DNA of 64,000 nucleotides from Rheinheimera tangshanensis (GCF_014645135.1 NZ_BMLH01000004.1:248001-312000); one strand, 5' to 3'; positions 17,273 through 28,463 are shown, counted from the first letter of the stretch. Translations and numbers: made by a program. Notes: generated from the sequence alone by a model not told the origin.

Positions 17273-18812
17273 ATTAGGGCTTTGTTTGCTGCTGTGCAGT
17301 CAGCAACTTTTTGCTGATTCCTTCTGGAGTCATATTCCTGGTAAAGGTTCTGTTCAACTGACAGAGCTTAGTGCAGAGCAACATCAATCACTGGCACAAC
17401 ATCTGCAACTCGATGCTGAACAAACCACAGAGTGGTTGAATGAGCTGCCTACACTGTTGGAGACTATATCTTGTAGTACTGTGGATATTCAAGGTCAGCC
17501 TCTACCTGCGTATATCGACGCGAGTTATCAGTTGGTCAGCTATGCAGGCGCACTGAAGTTTCGTACTGACGACAAAACAAAGCAGACCATTTGGTGGCTG
17601 CCCTGGACATTATTACCTACATTGTCGCAATTGAAGACGCAACTGACGGATTTGAATAGCCATCTGCATCAGCCTTTACTGATCGCAGAGCAAGAGCTTG
17701 GAATAAAAGGTCAGCTGATCATCGTCAGCGGCAGCAGTATCAGCCAGCCAGCCTATTTTGCGTTAAAGCTCGATAGTCTCGCAAACCTTGAACTTTTATG
17801 GAGTTTGAGCGCGTCTGCCCCCGGATTCACTGATTTAGCCGGAGCTGTGGGGCAGCCGCTATTGATTGAGCAGCAAAAGGGCAGCCCTGGGTTATCGCTT
17901 TTGTTAGCAAATACGGCCGCAAAAGATCCAAAAACGCTGATTTACAAGGTCGATATGATGACGGGGCTGCTGCAAGCCAAACTAGCGGCCGAACAGAATA
18001 TATCAGGCGTGTCCGGAGCTATGGCTCTTTCTGATCAAAACAGGGATTCAGTCTCAGATAGTCTGGTATTCGGTAGCACTGCCGGTCAAATCTGGCAGGT
18101 TCAGCTGGAACATAATCAGTTTTATCAGCTACGGGCTGTTGCTGATTTATCTGCGCTAAATTTCAGCGATATTCAGTTTATCCGCACTTTGTATGCAGCC
18201 GTGCCTGTCGGAGGGGCAGGCAGTGATTTTCATTCGAGACGCAGCCAATGGCTGGTGTTGTTGGGAGCTTTAAGACAACAAAATACAGTGTTTGTAGTAC
18301 TGAAAGCACAAAGTGAAGACGTTTCGTCATCGTCTGATTTAGTCGACAGAACTTTACCTGAGTCACCTGAACTTGCCTTATTAACGTCACAGCATTGGCA
18401 ACACATTCAGCAAAAAAGTGGCTGGTTCAGTCAACTGAGCGGACGTTTGACTCATATACCTGTTGTTGCCGCCGGAGTGATTTATCTCAACCTTCTGAAG
18501 CCAAATACAGAGCAGCTATGCAATATAGAACAGAGCAGTTCTGCCTTAATGGCTTTGCATTTACATCATGCCTCTGCTGTTTATCGCCAACCGAGCTTAC
18601 CTCTGGATCATGCCGCAGGTGCGTTGAAGGTCAAAGCAAATACGCAAGGAGGTTTTGCCCTGATAGAGCAGCATCGTCAGCAGGTTCTGATTGAGACTAT
18701 GCTGGAGATCAGTCCTGATTGCACTCATTGCAGCAAAACAATTCAGCGAGATAGCTTCCCGCGTTGGCAGTTAATGGGCACCTACCATAATGAAGAAGGA
18801 GCTTATGAATGA
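17259..18812 (+). CDS. Short PilY1-like protein (C-terminal beta-propeller only)
   Basis: 517 aa with a signal peptide (MEFYRLGLCLLLCSQQLFA). The segment GAMALSDQNRDSVSDSLVFG followed by STAGQIWQVQL matches the PilY1 calcium-loop pattern D-x-N-x-D-x-x-x-D with its downstream 'G...G.(I/L)W..(D/Q)L' strand. PilY1 proteins usually exceed 1000 residues and carry an N-terminal von Willebrand A or adhesin domain, absent here. Known PilY1 acts at the pilus tip in adhesion and retraction control. GAAGAGG-type binding sequence GAAGGAGG precedes the ATG. It is coupled to genes on both sides (ATGA at its end). Confidence 0.65.
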   Translation: MEFYRLGLCLLLCSQQLFADSFWSHIPGKGSVQLTELSAEQHQSLAQHLQLDAEQTTEWLNELPTLLETISCSTVDIQGQPLPAYIDASYQLVSYAGALKFRTDDKTKQTIWWLPWTLLPTLSQLKTQLTDLNSHLHQPLLIAEQELGIKGQLIIVSGSSISQPAYFALKLDSLANLELLWSLSASAPGFTDLAGAVGQPLLIEQQKGSPGLSLLLANTAAKDPKTLIYKVDMMTGLLQAKLAAEQNISGVSGAMALSDQNRDSVSDSLVFGSTAGQIWQVQLEHNQFYQLRAVADLSALNFSDIQFIRTLYAAVPVGGAGSDFHSRRSQWLVLLGALRQQNTVFVVLKAQSEDVSSSSDLVDRTLPESPELALLTSQHWQHIQQKSGWFSQLSGRLTHIPVVAAGVIYLNLLKPNTEQLCNIEQSSSALMALHLHHASAVYRQPSLPLDHAAGALKVKANTQGGFALIEQHRQQVLIETMLEISPDCTHCSKTIQRDSFPRWQLMGTYHNEEGAYE

Positions 18813-19213
18813 GCCGCACACCGCAGGGATTTGGTTTCATTGAGTTGTTAGTGGTATTAGCCATTTTAGCTATTTTGGCCTCTGTTTTGATGCCGGGTTA
18901 TCAGGAGCAGGTACTTAGAAGTTACAGAACCGAAGCCATGCAGATCTTGCTCAAAGTGGCTGGTTTACAAGAGATGTTGTTAGTTGATCAGAGACGATAC
19001 AGCGCGGATTTGACCGAGCTGGGCTTTGCCGCTAAACAGTTTGTGACCGAATCTGGCCGTTATAAAATTAGTGCTCTGGTTACCGAGCAAGGCTACCAGC
19101 TCAAAGCTCAGGCGCAACAAGCTCAGACTGAAGATAAAAACTGTCAGGTGTTTTTACTAAACAGCTATGGTCAAAAAAGTAGTGAACCAGACTCTGTCTG
19201 TTGGACTTATTAA
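18809..19213 (+). CDS. Type IV pilin-like protein, PilE family (set 2)
   Basis: 134 aa. The leader MSRTPQG precedes FGFIELLVVLAILAILASVLMPGYQEQVL with Glu5 conserved, and the YRTEAMQILLKVAGLQEMLLVDQRRYS segment is typical of PilE-type minor pilins. A C-terminal Cys pair (KNCQVFL...DSVCWTY) forms the D-region. It is the last + strand gene of set 2; its stop codon overlaps by four bases with the stop of the convergent fimT. Confidence 0.86.
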   Translation: MSRTPQGFGFIELLVVLAILAILASVLMPGYQEQVLRSYRTEAMQILLKVAGLQEMLLVDQRRYSADLTELGFAAKQFVTESGRYKISALVTEQGYQLKAQAQQAQTEDKNCQVFLLNSYGQKSSEPDSVCWTY

Positions 19214-19728
19214 TAAGGACATGGCTTGTTTTCCTGCCATAAACGGCTGCGTCCAGCCTGACTGATGGTTAATCTGAAATGCCAGTGGTAGGGCGTTTTG
19301 CTGCAATAGACAAAAGTACCGGATTCGAGTAAATCCAGACTGCCGTCACTGCGGAACTGCAGTGACGGTCTGTTGTAAAATAGCTGATGGCTCTGGACCG
19401 GATGTTTTAGCTCTCTTAGTAATACATCCTGCCAATTTTGTAAGGCTTTTTGATGCAATTGAATGGGAGCCGAGTTCCAGTCTGAACTGCAGACTACGCC
19501 GTGGCGAGGACAAAGTTGCACCTGGTGTTGTTGGGCTATCGCATGCACTCTGGCATAGGCTAAATGCTGGCTGAGCTGGCGCATAAAATGTTCCGCCTGC
19601 AAGCGTTGCCATAGTTCCCTCAAATCAGGCATGCCTATAGTGGCGACCAGGGACAGAATAGCCAGAACTAATAGCAGCTCAATCAGGCTAAAGGCCGCAG
19701 ATGTTTTTGGGCGCTCAGCTGTGTTCAT
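19210..19728 (-). CDS. Minor pilin FimT/GspH family (set 2), opposite strand
   Basis: 172 aa on the minus strand, tail-to-tail with the set 2 PilE gene. The hydrophobic helix FSLIELLLVLAILSLVATIGMP with Glu5 and the GspH region AEHFMRQLSQHLAYARVHAIAQ identify it. The residue before the cleavage point is Ala (KTSAA|FSL) instead of the near-universal Gly, so prepilin processing may be slower. It has Cys pairs (LCPRHGVVC; FVYC...PCPY). It completes set 2, but it must have its own promoter. Confidence 0.82.
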   Translation of the reverse strand: MNTAERPKTSAAFSLIELLLVLAILSLVATIGMPDLRELWQRLQAEHFMRQLSQHLAYARVHAIAQQHQVQLCPRHGVVCSSDWNSAPIQLHQKALQNWQDVLLRELKHPVQSHQLFYNRPSLQFRSDGSLDLLESGTFVYCSKTPYHWHFRLTISQAGRSRLWQENKPCPY

Positions 19729-19890
19729 CTAAGAAAACACCTGTGTGGATCCATCTGACCTAGTTTAGTTGCATTTATGTTAAATATCTAAAATCGAAAT
19801 GGTAGAGCGCTTATGACGATGCTTGATTGAGTCCGGCAGCAAAAATCGCTACCATAGCGGCAGTTTTTTCATCCTTTAGTGCAGGTTCAG

Positions 19891-21850
<1,960 letters not shown>

Positions 21851-21865
21851 AACCAGGCGTTAATA

Positions 21866-21901
21866 AAAGGGGGGAAAGCCATTGGCTTTGCCCCCTTTTT
21901 T
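21866..21901. terminator. Terminator between glnB and ettA
   Basis: AAAGGGGGG-AAAGCC / GGCTTT-G-CCCCC stem with T run on the + strand and A run on the other; suits both convergent genes. Confidence 0.9.
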
Positions 21902-21903
21902 CG

Positions 21904-23565
21904 TTAGATCTTTTTGTATTTAATGCGGTGTGGCTGCATTGCATCACTGCCGTAGGTGGCTTTCATCCAGGTCTCGTAGTCTGAATAGTTACCTTCGAAG
22001 AAGTTCACTTTGCCTTCGTCGCGGTAATCCAGAATATGAGTAGCAATACGGTCAAGGAACCAACGGTCGTGCGAGATCACCATGGCACAGCCAGGGAAGT
22101 CGAGGATAGCGTTTTCCAGAGCCCGTAAAGTCTCCACATCCAAATCGTTGGTGGGTTCATCGAGTAACAGCATGTTGCCGCCAGCTTTTAACAACGCAGC
22201 TAAATGCACACGGTTACGCTCACCACCGGACAATTCACCGATAAACTTCTGCTGATCGTTGCCTTTAAAGTTAAAACGACCGACATAAGCACGGCTTGGA
22301 ATTTGGAAGTTACCTATCTGCAGAATATCCTGACCGTTGGAGATTTCCTGCCACACGGTGTTTTTCGGGTTCATGCTGTCACGGAACTGATCAACACTGG
22401 CAATTTGTACTGTATCACCTACTTCAATGGTACCAGCGTCCGCTTGTTCCATACCGGTGATCATTTTAAACAGCGTCGATTTACCTGCACCGTTCGGGCC
22501 GATAATACCCACTATGGCGCCTTTTGGAATGCTGAAGCTTAAATCATCAATCAAGACGCGATCGCCAAAAGTTTTACGCAGGTTTTTCACTTCCAGCACT
22601 TTGTCGCCTAAACGAGGTCCTGGCGGAATAAACAGCTCGTTGGTTTCGTTACGTTTCTGGAAGTCCTGGCTTTGCAGTTCTTCAAAACGGGCCATACGTG
22701 CTTTGGATTTGGCATGACGGCCTTTTGGATTAGTACGAACCCATTCCAGTTCTTGCTTGATAGAGCGCTGACGAGCGTTTTCGCTGCGCTCTTCCTGCTC
22801 AAGACGGGCATCTTTTTGCTCTAACCAGGACGAGTAGTTACCTTCCCATGGAATACCTTCACCGCGGTCCAGCTCTAAAATCCAACCCGCGACGTTATCG
22901 AGGAAATAACGGTCGTGGGTAATAGCCACCACAGTGCCTGTGTAATCGTGCAGGAAACGTTCTAACCAGGCCACAGATTCAGCATCCAGGTGGTTCGTCG
23001 GTTCGTCCAGCAGCAGCATGTCTGGTTTTTCTAACAATAAACGGCAAATGGCAACACGGCGGCGTTCACCACCTGATAAGTGTTTGATCAGAGCATCCCA
23101 GGCTGGCAGGCGCAACGCATCGGCAGCACGGTCGAGAATATTGTCGAGGTTATGACCGTCTTTGGCTTGAATAATGGCTTCCAGCTCACCTTGTTCACGA
23201 GCTAAGGCGTCGAAGTCTGCATTTTCTTCGGCGTAGGCAGCGTACACCTGATCCAAACGGGTTAAGGCGTTTTTCACATCAGCGACAGCTTCTTCCACCA
23301 CGGCCCTTACAGTTTTTTCCGGATCCAGTTCTGGTTCCTGCGGCAAATAGCCAATATTGATACCGGACAAAGCACGGGCTTCACCGTCAAACTCTTTATC
23401 CACACCCGCCATAATGCGCAATAAGCTGGATTTACCTGAACCGTTTAAACCTAAAACACCAATTTTTGCACCAGGGAAAAACGACAGCGAAATGTCTTTT
23501 AAAATAGTGCGCTTGGGCGGCACTACTTTCGACATGCGGTACATGCTGTAAATATACTGAGCCAT
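21904..23565 (-). CDS. ettA: Energy-dependent translational throttle protein EttA (ABC-F ATPase)
   Basis: 553 aa from MAQYIYSMYRMSKVVPPK, the conserved EttA N-terminus (the frame allows three more residues). Two ABC domains: Walker A GLNGSGKSSLL and GPNGAGKSTLF, signatures LSGGERRRVA and LSGGERNRVH, Walker B with LLLDEPTNHLD and LLLDEPTNDLD. The linker carries the P-site tRNA-interaction motif and the arm subdomain of EttA. It binds the ribosomal E site and gates the first elongation step according to ATP/ADP. Confidence 0.96.
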   Translation of the reverse strand: MAQYIYSMYRMSKVVPPKRTILKDISLSFFPGAKIGVLGLNGSGKSSLLRIMAGVDKEFDGEARALSGINIGYLPQEPELDPEKTVRAVVEEAVADVKNALTRLDQVYAAYAEENADFDALAREQGELEAIIQAKDGHNLDNILDRAADALRLPAWDALIKHLSGGERRRVAICRLLLEKPDMLLLDEPTNHLDAESVAWLERFLHDYTGTVVAITHDRYFLDNVAGWILELDRGEGIPWEGNYSSWLEQKDARLEQEERSENARQRSIKQELEWVRTNPKGRHAKSKARMARFEELQSQDFQKRNETNELFIPPGPRLGDKVLEVKNLRKTFGDRVLIDDLSFSIPKGAIVGIIGPNGAGKSTLFKMITGMEQADAGTIEVGDTVQIASVDQFRDSMNPKNTVWQEISNGQDILQIGNFQIPSRAYVGRFNFKGNDQQKFIGELSGGERNRVHLAALLKAGGNMLLLDEPTNDLDVETLRALENAILDFPGCAMVISHDRWFLDRIATHILDYRDEGKVNFFEGNYSDYETWMKATYGSDAMQPHRIKYKKI

Positions 23566-23727
23566 AAGAGTCACTCATCTTGTTGGTTAGAATGCGGCAA
23601 TTGTACGTTATTTTTAAAAAACAGGGGAACAGCGCCTTGCAGGAAAGGGGATTTTAATTCGTCTTTAATCTGGTTTTCTGCTCTAATAGTACCAATTCAA
23701 CTTAGTGTTCAGAGAAAGGTGGTTACC

Positions 23728-24081
23728 ATGGGCGAATATTCACATGATCCGGTGTTTCAAAATTTTATTGCAGAAGCCAAAACCCATGGTGTGGTTTGGA
23801 CTTTAGCAAACGGCGAAGATTTGCTGGTGGTCGAGTCTGTTGATTTTGAAGATACAGACGTGATGCCATTCTGGTCTAGTCAGGAAGCGGCTTTAGTACA
23901 CTGTTCAGACGAATGGTCTGACTACAAACCAGAAGCTATTCCGCTGGATGTATTCTGTGAAGGTTGGTTACAAGAGATGTACGACGACGGCGTGCTGATC
24001 GGCACCAACTGGGATGAATCGTTGAATGGCCCTGAAGTAGAGCCACGTGAAATTTTAGAAGCTTTGGCTTTAGTGCAATAA
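23728..24081 (+). CDS. DUF2750 domain protein
   Basis: 117 aa from the ATG at 23728, with AGAAAGGTGG in front; a GTG at 23719 lies inside that sequence. The pattern VWTLANGEDLL, MPFWSSQEAALVHCSDEWSDYKP and DVFCEGWLQEMYDDGVLIGTNW is what I know as the DUF2750 domain, of unknown function, common in Gammaproteobacteria. The protein is acidic and soluble. It is a single gene with its own terminator. Confidence 0.8.
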   Translation: MGEYSHDPVFQNFIAEAKTHGVVWTLANGEDLLVVESVDFEDTDVMPFWSSQEAALVHCSDEWSDYKPEAIPLDVFCEGWLQEMYDDGVLIGTNWDESLNGPEVEPREILEALALVQ

Positions 24082-24093
24082 AGCCAAATCCAT

Positions 24094-24120
24094 AAAAGGG
24101 CGACTCAGGTCGCCTTTTTT
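24094..24120 (+). terminator. Terminator after the DUF2750 gene
   Basis: GGCGAC-TCAG-GTCGCC stem followed by six T residues. Confidence 0.9.
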
Positions 24121-24246
24121 GTATCTGCATGAATTTTATATCGGCGTGAAATAACAGCCTCTGATGGACGGTCTGTTGTTATTACTCAGATCCAGCATCT
24201 GACTTGGTCCGTATCAGTTCACATCGTTTAATCACAGGAGCTAATA

Positions 24247-24801
24247 ATGAAAACAATGAAGAAATTGCTGACTGCGACACTGCTGCTCAGCGCTAGTGGT
24301 GCCGCTTTTGCCAATAGCTGTGGCGAAATTTTGGGCCATTCACTGCCACAGTTACGTAAAAAAGAAACTTTAGATTTATGTGAAACCTACAAAGGCAAAA
24401 CCTTACTGATTGTGAATACCGCCAGTAAATGTGGTTTTACACCGCAGTTTAAGTCTCTCCAATCTTTGTATGAGAAGTATAAAGATCAGGGCTTAGTGGT
24501 ATTAGGTTTCCCGTCAGACGATTTTATGCAGGAGCATGACGACGCGGAAAAAACGGCTGAAGTCTGCTACATCAACTATGGTGTTACCTTTCCTATGTTT
24601 GCCACCAGCGCAGTACGTGGTGATGACGTGAACCCGGTATTTAAAGCCTTAATCGCCAAAACAGGTGAAAAGCCGTCCTGGAATTTTAATAAGTACCTGG
24701 TCAGCAAGGACGAGCAGCAAGTCAAACATTTTGGCAGTAAAGTCTCGCCCGATGATGCTGATTTTGTCAAAGAAGTTGAGGCTTTATTAAAAGCTGAATA
24801 G
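24247..24801 (+). CDS. Periplasmic glutathione peroxidase-like protein
   Basis: 184 aa with a signal peptide (MKKLLTATLLLSASGAAFA), so it acts in the periplasm. The thioredoxin-fold core has the peroxidatic Cys62 in NTASKCGFTPQ and the KPSWNFNKYLV segment that supplies Trp and Asn of the usual tetrad. The usual CNQF segment is FPSDDFMQEHDD here, so the tetrad Gln is replaced. It should reduce hydroperoxides, more likely with thioredoxin-like donors than with glutathione. CAGGAG precedes the ATG. Confidence 0.85.
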   Translation: MKTMKKLLTATLLLSASGAAFANSCGEILGHSLPQLRKKETLDLCETYKGKTLLIVNTASKCGFTPQFKSLQSLYEKYKDQGLVVLGFPSDDFMQEHDDAEKTAEVCYINYGVTFPMFATSAVRGDDVNPVFKALIAKTGEKPSWNFNKYLVSKDEQQVKHFGSKVSPDDADFVKEVEALLKAE

Positions 24802-24821
24802 CGCACTTGCCTGCACAGAGC

Positions 24822-24849
24822 AAAGGTCAGCTGATGCTGGCCTTTTTTT
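24822..24849 (+). terminator. Terminator after the glutathione peroxidase gene
   Basis: AAAGG-T-CAGC / GCTG-G-CCTTT with a TGAT loop and a seven-T run. Confidence 0.85.
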
Positions 24850-24937
24850 ATTCTGTTTGTTCACTCTGAAGCCTGCTTGCTTATTCCTTTAGTGAAGTTT
24901 AATATTTCTTTTAGTTATTAAAACTATCTGGTTTTTT

Positions 24938-25684
24938 ATGTCGGTTCTGGTACTGATTTCAGCTTTAATTATCGGCTTAAGCGTAGGTTTGTTGGGCTCA
25001 GGCGGCTCAATACTGACAGTACCTGTGCTGGTGCATTTAGTGCAGCTGCCGGAAAAAGTGGCCATAGTCTCGTCTTTAGGCGTAGTGGCTCAAATCAGCT
25101 TTATCGCTTTATTGCCCTATCTGTGGCGCCGTCATCTTGATGTTGCATTATTTAAACGTTTTGCAGTGCCTGCTTTTTTTGGTACTTTGCTTGGCGTAGC
25201 TTTAGCGCAATGGCTGCACTCTTCTGTACAACTGCTGATCCTGGCTGTTTTAATGTTGGGCAGCGCGGCTAATATGTGGCGCAAGACTATTTGGCAGTGG
25301 CAGATTAAGTCCTCTTGGTTATTAGTGGCTCTGGCCATGTCATTAGGTATGTTAACGGGTTTGGTCGGTGTTGGCGGTGGCTTTTTGATAGTGCCCTTGT
25401 TGTTGGCGGTCACTGCTATTCCAATGTCTGGCGCTATAGCCTGTAGTCTGGCACTTGTTTTCCTGCAAAGCACAACTGGTTTTATCAGCCATTATTGGCT
25501 GATGTCCGCTCAGGGCGATACTTTACCGCTGGAGCTGATTGGCTGGTTAGGCTTGATAGGTGCTGCTGGCAGTTTGCTTGGAATTATCTTGTCTGCTTAC
25601 ATTCCGCAGTTATGGGTGCGGAAAAGCTTTTCCGCACTCTTGGTTGGTACAGCAGTTTCGCTGCTCTGGCCAATCATCCGCTGA
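24938..25684 (+). CDS. TauE/SafE-family membrane permease
   Basis: 248 aa, with seven to eight predicted TM segments. The two family repeats begin GLSVGLLGSGGSILTVPVLVHL and GMLTGLVGVGGGFLIVPLLLAV, the pattern of TauE/SafE (sulfite/organosulfonate exporter) proteins. Substrates range over sulfite, sulfoacetate and others; nothing nearby decides between them. It is convergent with rnhA, 15 bases between stops. No strong ribosome binding site is visible. Confidence 0.85.
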   Translation: MSVLVLISALIIGLSVGLLGSGGSILTVPVLVHLVQLPEKVAIVSSLGVVAQISFIALLPYLWRRHLDVALFKRFAVPAFFGTLLGVALAQWLHSSVQLLILAVLMLGSAANMWRKTIWQWQIKSSWLLVALAMSLGMLTGLVGVGGGFLIVPLLLAVTAIPMSGAIACSLALVFLQSTTGFISHYWLMSAQGDTLPLELIGWLGLIGAAGSLLGIILSAYIPQLWVRKSFSALLVGTAVSLLWPIIR

Positions 25685-25699
25685 TAGTTCAGGGCCAGA

Positions 25700-26170
25700 T
25701 CAGGCGGATGGCTGGAAACCCTCATCTACTTCAGTCGCCTGATGGGTGGCAGCAACTCGGGCTAGTTCATCGCAGCGTTCGTTTTCCGGATGACCGGCAT
25801 GACCTTTTACCCAATGCCAATTTACTTTATGTCCCTGACAGGCCGCATCTAAACGGCGCCATAAATCCTGGTTTTTTACAGGTTCTTTCTGACTGGTTTT
25901 CCAGTTGTTTTTTTTCCAGTTGGCAAGCCACTGCGTAATACCCAAACGAACATATTGACTGTCTGTGGTTAAATCCACATCGCAAGGCTGCGTTAAACTC
26001 TCCAGACCAACAATAGCAGCCAGCAATTCCATGCGGTTATTGGTGGTTTGCTTGTAGCCTGCAGACATTTCTTTTTGGTGCTGTTGATAACGTAAAACTA
26101 CGCCGTAACCACCAGGTCCTGGGTTTCCAAGACAAGAACCGTCTGTATAGATTGCTACTGTTTTACGCAT
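25700..26170 (-). CDS. rnhA: Ribonuclease HI
   Basis: 156 aa from [23 protein letters not shown] (ATG at 26170; a TTG at 26185 is less likely). The acidic catalytic residues are D10 (YTDGS), E (NRMELLAAI), D (LTTDSQYV) and D (NERCDELAR). It also has the His-containing loop [14 protein letters not shown]. It degrades the RNA strand of RNA:DNA hybrids. The divergent arrangement with dnaQ is the same as in E. coli. Confidence 0.96.
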   Translation of the reverse strand: MRKTVAIYTDGSCLGNPGPGGYGVVLRYQQHQKEMSAGYKQTTNNRMELLAAIVGLESLTQPCDVDLTTDSQYVRLGITQWLANWKKNNWKTSQKEPVKNQDLWRRLDAACQGHKVNWHWVKGHAGHPENERCDELARVAATHQATEVDEGFQPSA

Positions 26171-26235
26171 CGATGCTTCCCACAACTGAAATCGGCGTAT
26201 AATCTAACGTAAAAGCACTAAGAACACGAATCAGA

Positions 26236-26940
26236 ATGCTGAAAAGACAGATAGTACTCGACACCGAAACCACAGGCTTAAGCCCGCAGGAAGGCCATCG
26301 CATCATTGAAATTGGTTGCGTGGAGCTGATTAACCGTCGGCTGACCGGCAATAACTTTCATGTCTATTTACAACCTGACCGGCTGATTGATCAGGAAGCC
26401 ATAGCGGTTCACGGTATTACCAATGAGTTTTTAATTGGTAAACCACGTTTTGCCGACATAGCAGAGCAGTTTTGCCAGTATATAGCGGGTGCAGAACTGG
26501 TGATCCATAACGCAGCCTTTGACGTCGGCTTTATTAACCACGAGTTTAATTTGCTGCGTCCGGCACTAACGCCAGTCACAGATATCTGTGGTGTGTTGGA
26601 TACATTAAAAATGGCGCGGGAAGCGCATCCGGGACAGAAAAACAACCTCGATGCCTTGTGCCGTCGTTACGACATCAATAATAGCCACCGTACCTTACAC
26701 GGCGCCTTGTTGGATGCTGAAATTCTGGCTGATGTCTATCTGGCCATGACGGGAGGTCAGGTCAGCTTAAATTTAGCCAATGATGAACAAGCTGCTGCGC
26801 AGCAAAATGTAGTGGTAGGTCAACTGAAACGCACAAGCCGTTTACCTGTAGTGTTTGCCTCTGAAGCTGAATTGCAATCGCATGAGCAGCGTTTGGATCT
26901 GGTACAAAAAAAGGGGGGGAGCTGCTTGTGGCGAAATTAA
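26236..26940 (+). CDS. dnaQ: DNA polymerase III epsilon subunit (3'-5' proofreading exonuclease)
   Basis: 234 aa. DEDDh exonuclease motifs: D9-T-E11 in VLDTETTGLSP, HNAAFDVGFINHE, and HRTLHGALLDAEILADVYLAMTGGQ. The C-terminal tail binds the alpha subunit. It is the proofreading subunit of the replicase. The 3' end overlaps the next gene's GTG start by 13 bases. Confidence 0.96.
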   Translation: MLKRQIVLDTETTGLSPQEGHRIIEIGCVELINRRLTGNNFHVYLQPDRLIDQEAIAVHGITNEFLIGKPRFADIAEQFCQYIAGAELVIHNAAFDVGFINHEFNLLRPALTPVTDICGVLDTLKMAREAHPGQKNNLDALCRRYDINNSHRTLHGALLDAEILADVYLAMTGGQVSLNLANDEQAAAQQNVVVGQLKRTSRLPVVFASEAELQSHEQRLDLVQKKGGSCLWRN

Positions 26941-28355
26941 TTTCTCTGTTGCTGTTTTGTTTTAGTTTGCAGCTTTTGGCGCAAGATGCGGCTAAAACTG
27001 TTGCAGAACAGCCTGCGGTAGAGGATCCAACAGGGTTGAGTCTATTACCTGATCTGCCCGCCAAAAATCAGATCCCATTGTTTGATAACAGATTCCGCAT
27101 TGACTATGAAGTGGAAGAGATAACTATGGTGTTTTTCCGCAAACGCGGTTCACCATCCATTATTTTAGTCAAACCTGATGGTAGTAAAATTAACGTCGTC
27201 AACGCAGAGGATCAGGATGTACAGTGGTATGACGATAGAACCTACGATTTGATCAAAATTAAGCAGCCGACTCCGGGCCCTTGGCAGGCCATAGGGCAAA
27301 TTCTGCCTGAAAGCAAAATTATGGTGCTGACCGATATTGAGCTGAAAGTGGATCCGTTACCGGATCATCTGATGGCAGGTGAAATCATCAAAGTGACAGC
27401 AACACTGACGAATGGAGGAAAGCCGATCGTTGCCAAAGATTTCCGCGATTTATTGCGCCTGGATGTATTGTTTATCAGTAGTAATAACGCTGAGTACGAA
27501 AATTTTGGCGCAGGTGTGATTGAACTGACGACCTTTGCTGATGATGGACGCAACTTCGATGAAAAGCCACGAGATGGTATTTTTACCGGTGAATTTAAAC
27601 TCGACATGAAACCGGGTCAGTGGCAACCCAAATTTATCGTGAAAACACCTTTGTATACCCGTGAAGTAGTCCAGGAACCAGTGATTGTGCATAAAAGCCC
27701 GATTAGCTTCGAGGTCGCTCAGGCCACAAAGGCGGAGGACTTGCACTGGCTAACCTTTAAAGTAACGGATCCGGTGATTAATCCGAAGTCTGTTGCGCTG
27801 CAAGGAAAAGTTCGTTTCCCTAACAATGAAGTGCAAAGTTTTACATTAGGCGAAAGTGCCGAGGTGGATAAAAAGCTAAAGATTGTCAATTACGCCAGTG
27901 GTACTTACAAGGTAGAAAGTACCTTGTTTGCCCAAACAGTGGCAGGGCGTAATGTGGTGATCACCTTACCTCTTGCTTCTTTTGTTGCTGAAGTGATTGA
28001 ACCTGAACCTGTGGCTCCTGCAGGTACCGAAACCAGTACAGAATCTGCTGCAGCAATTGAGTTAGCAAAGGCTTCTTTAACGCCTGTCGCCAGCGAGCCG
28101 GTTAAAGAGGAAGAAACCTCTTTTCCCTGGGTTTTAGTGATCCTGAGTAATATTGTGATTCTCGGCGGCGGTGGTTTTGCTATCTGGATGGTGGTAACAG
28201 AACGTTCCTTTAAAACATTGTTTGCGAAAAAGAATAATTCGATGGATTTAGATTCTATCGCGATGCCTGGGGCAGGCGAAGCAAAAATGACCAACCCGGC
28301 GCAAAAAAATGGCAAGAAAAACGACATTCTGGAACTTTCTTTGCCGGATGATTAA
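26928..28355 (+). CDS. TIGR03503-family membrane-anchored protein
   Basis: 475 aa. The GTG start overlapping dnaQ is preceded by a run of seven G and an AG, a strong binding site. It has a signal peptide (MAKLISLLLFCFSLQLLA), a large periplasmic part with beta-rich segments resembling von Willebrand-associated domains (ADDGRNFDEKPRDGIFTGEF), a Pro/Glu-rich linker and one C-terminal TM segment (PWVLVILSNIVILGGGGFAIWMV) with a cytoplasmic tail. I recall it as the TIGR03503 family, of unknown function, found in Shewanella/Alteromonas relatives. Confidence 0.8.
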   Translation: MAKLISLLLFCFSLQLLAQDAAKTVAEQPAVEDPTGLSLLPDLPAKNQIPLFDNRFRIDYEVEEITMVFFRKRGSPSIILVKPDGSKINVVNAEDQDVQWYDDRTYDLIKIKQPTPGPWQAIGQILPESKIMVLTDIELKVDPLPDHLMAGEIIKVTATLTNGGKPIVAKDFRDLLRLDVLFISSNNAEYENFGAGVIELTTFADDGRNFDEKPRDGIFTGEFKLDMKPGQWQPKFIVKTPLYTREVVQEPVIVHKSPISFEVAQATKAEDLHWLTFKVTDPVINPKSVALQGKVRFPNNEVQSFTLGESAEVDKKLKIVNYASGTYKVESTLFAQTVAGRNVVITLPLASFVAEVIEPEPVAPAGTETSTESAAAIELAKASLTPVASEPVKEEETSFPWVLVILSNIVILGGGGFAIWMVVTERSFKTLFAKKNNSMDLDSIAMPGAGEAKMTNPAQKNGKKNDILELSLPDD

Positions 28356-28383
28356 GGAATAAACAAAAGCGGCAAAAAAGTCG

Positions 28384-28412
28384 TTGACGGCCCTCCGGTG
28401 AATCCGTATTAT
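28384..28412 (+). promoter_or_regulatory. Promoter of the tRNA-Asp operon
   Basis: TTGACG (28384-28389) and TATTAT (28407-28412) with a 17-base spacer, followed by a GC-rich discriminator (TCCCGCCGC) of the kind under stringent control. Confidence 0.85.
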
Positions 28413-28463
28413 TCCCGCCGCAACGCAGCATACCCAATTGAAAATGCTGCGGTGTATTGGCGC

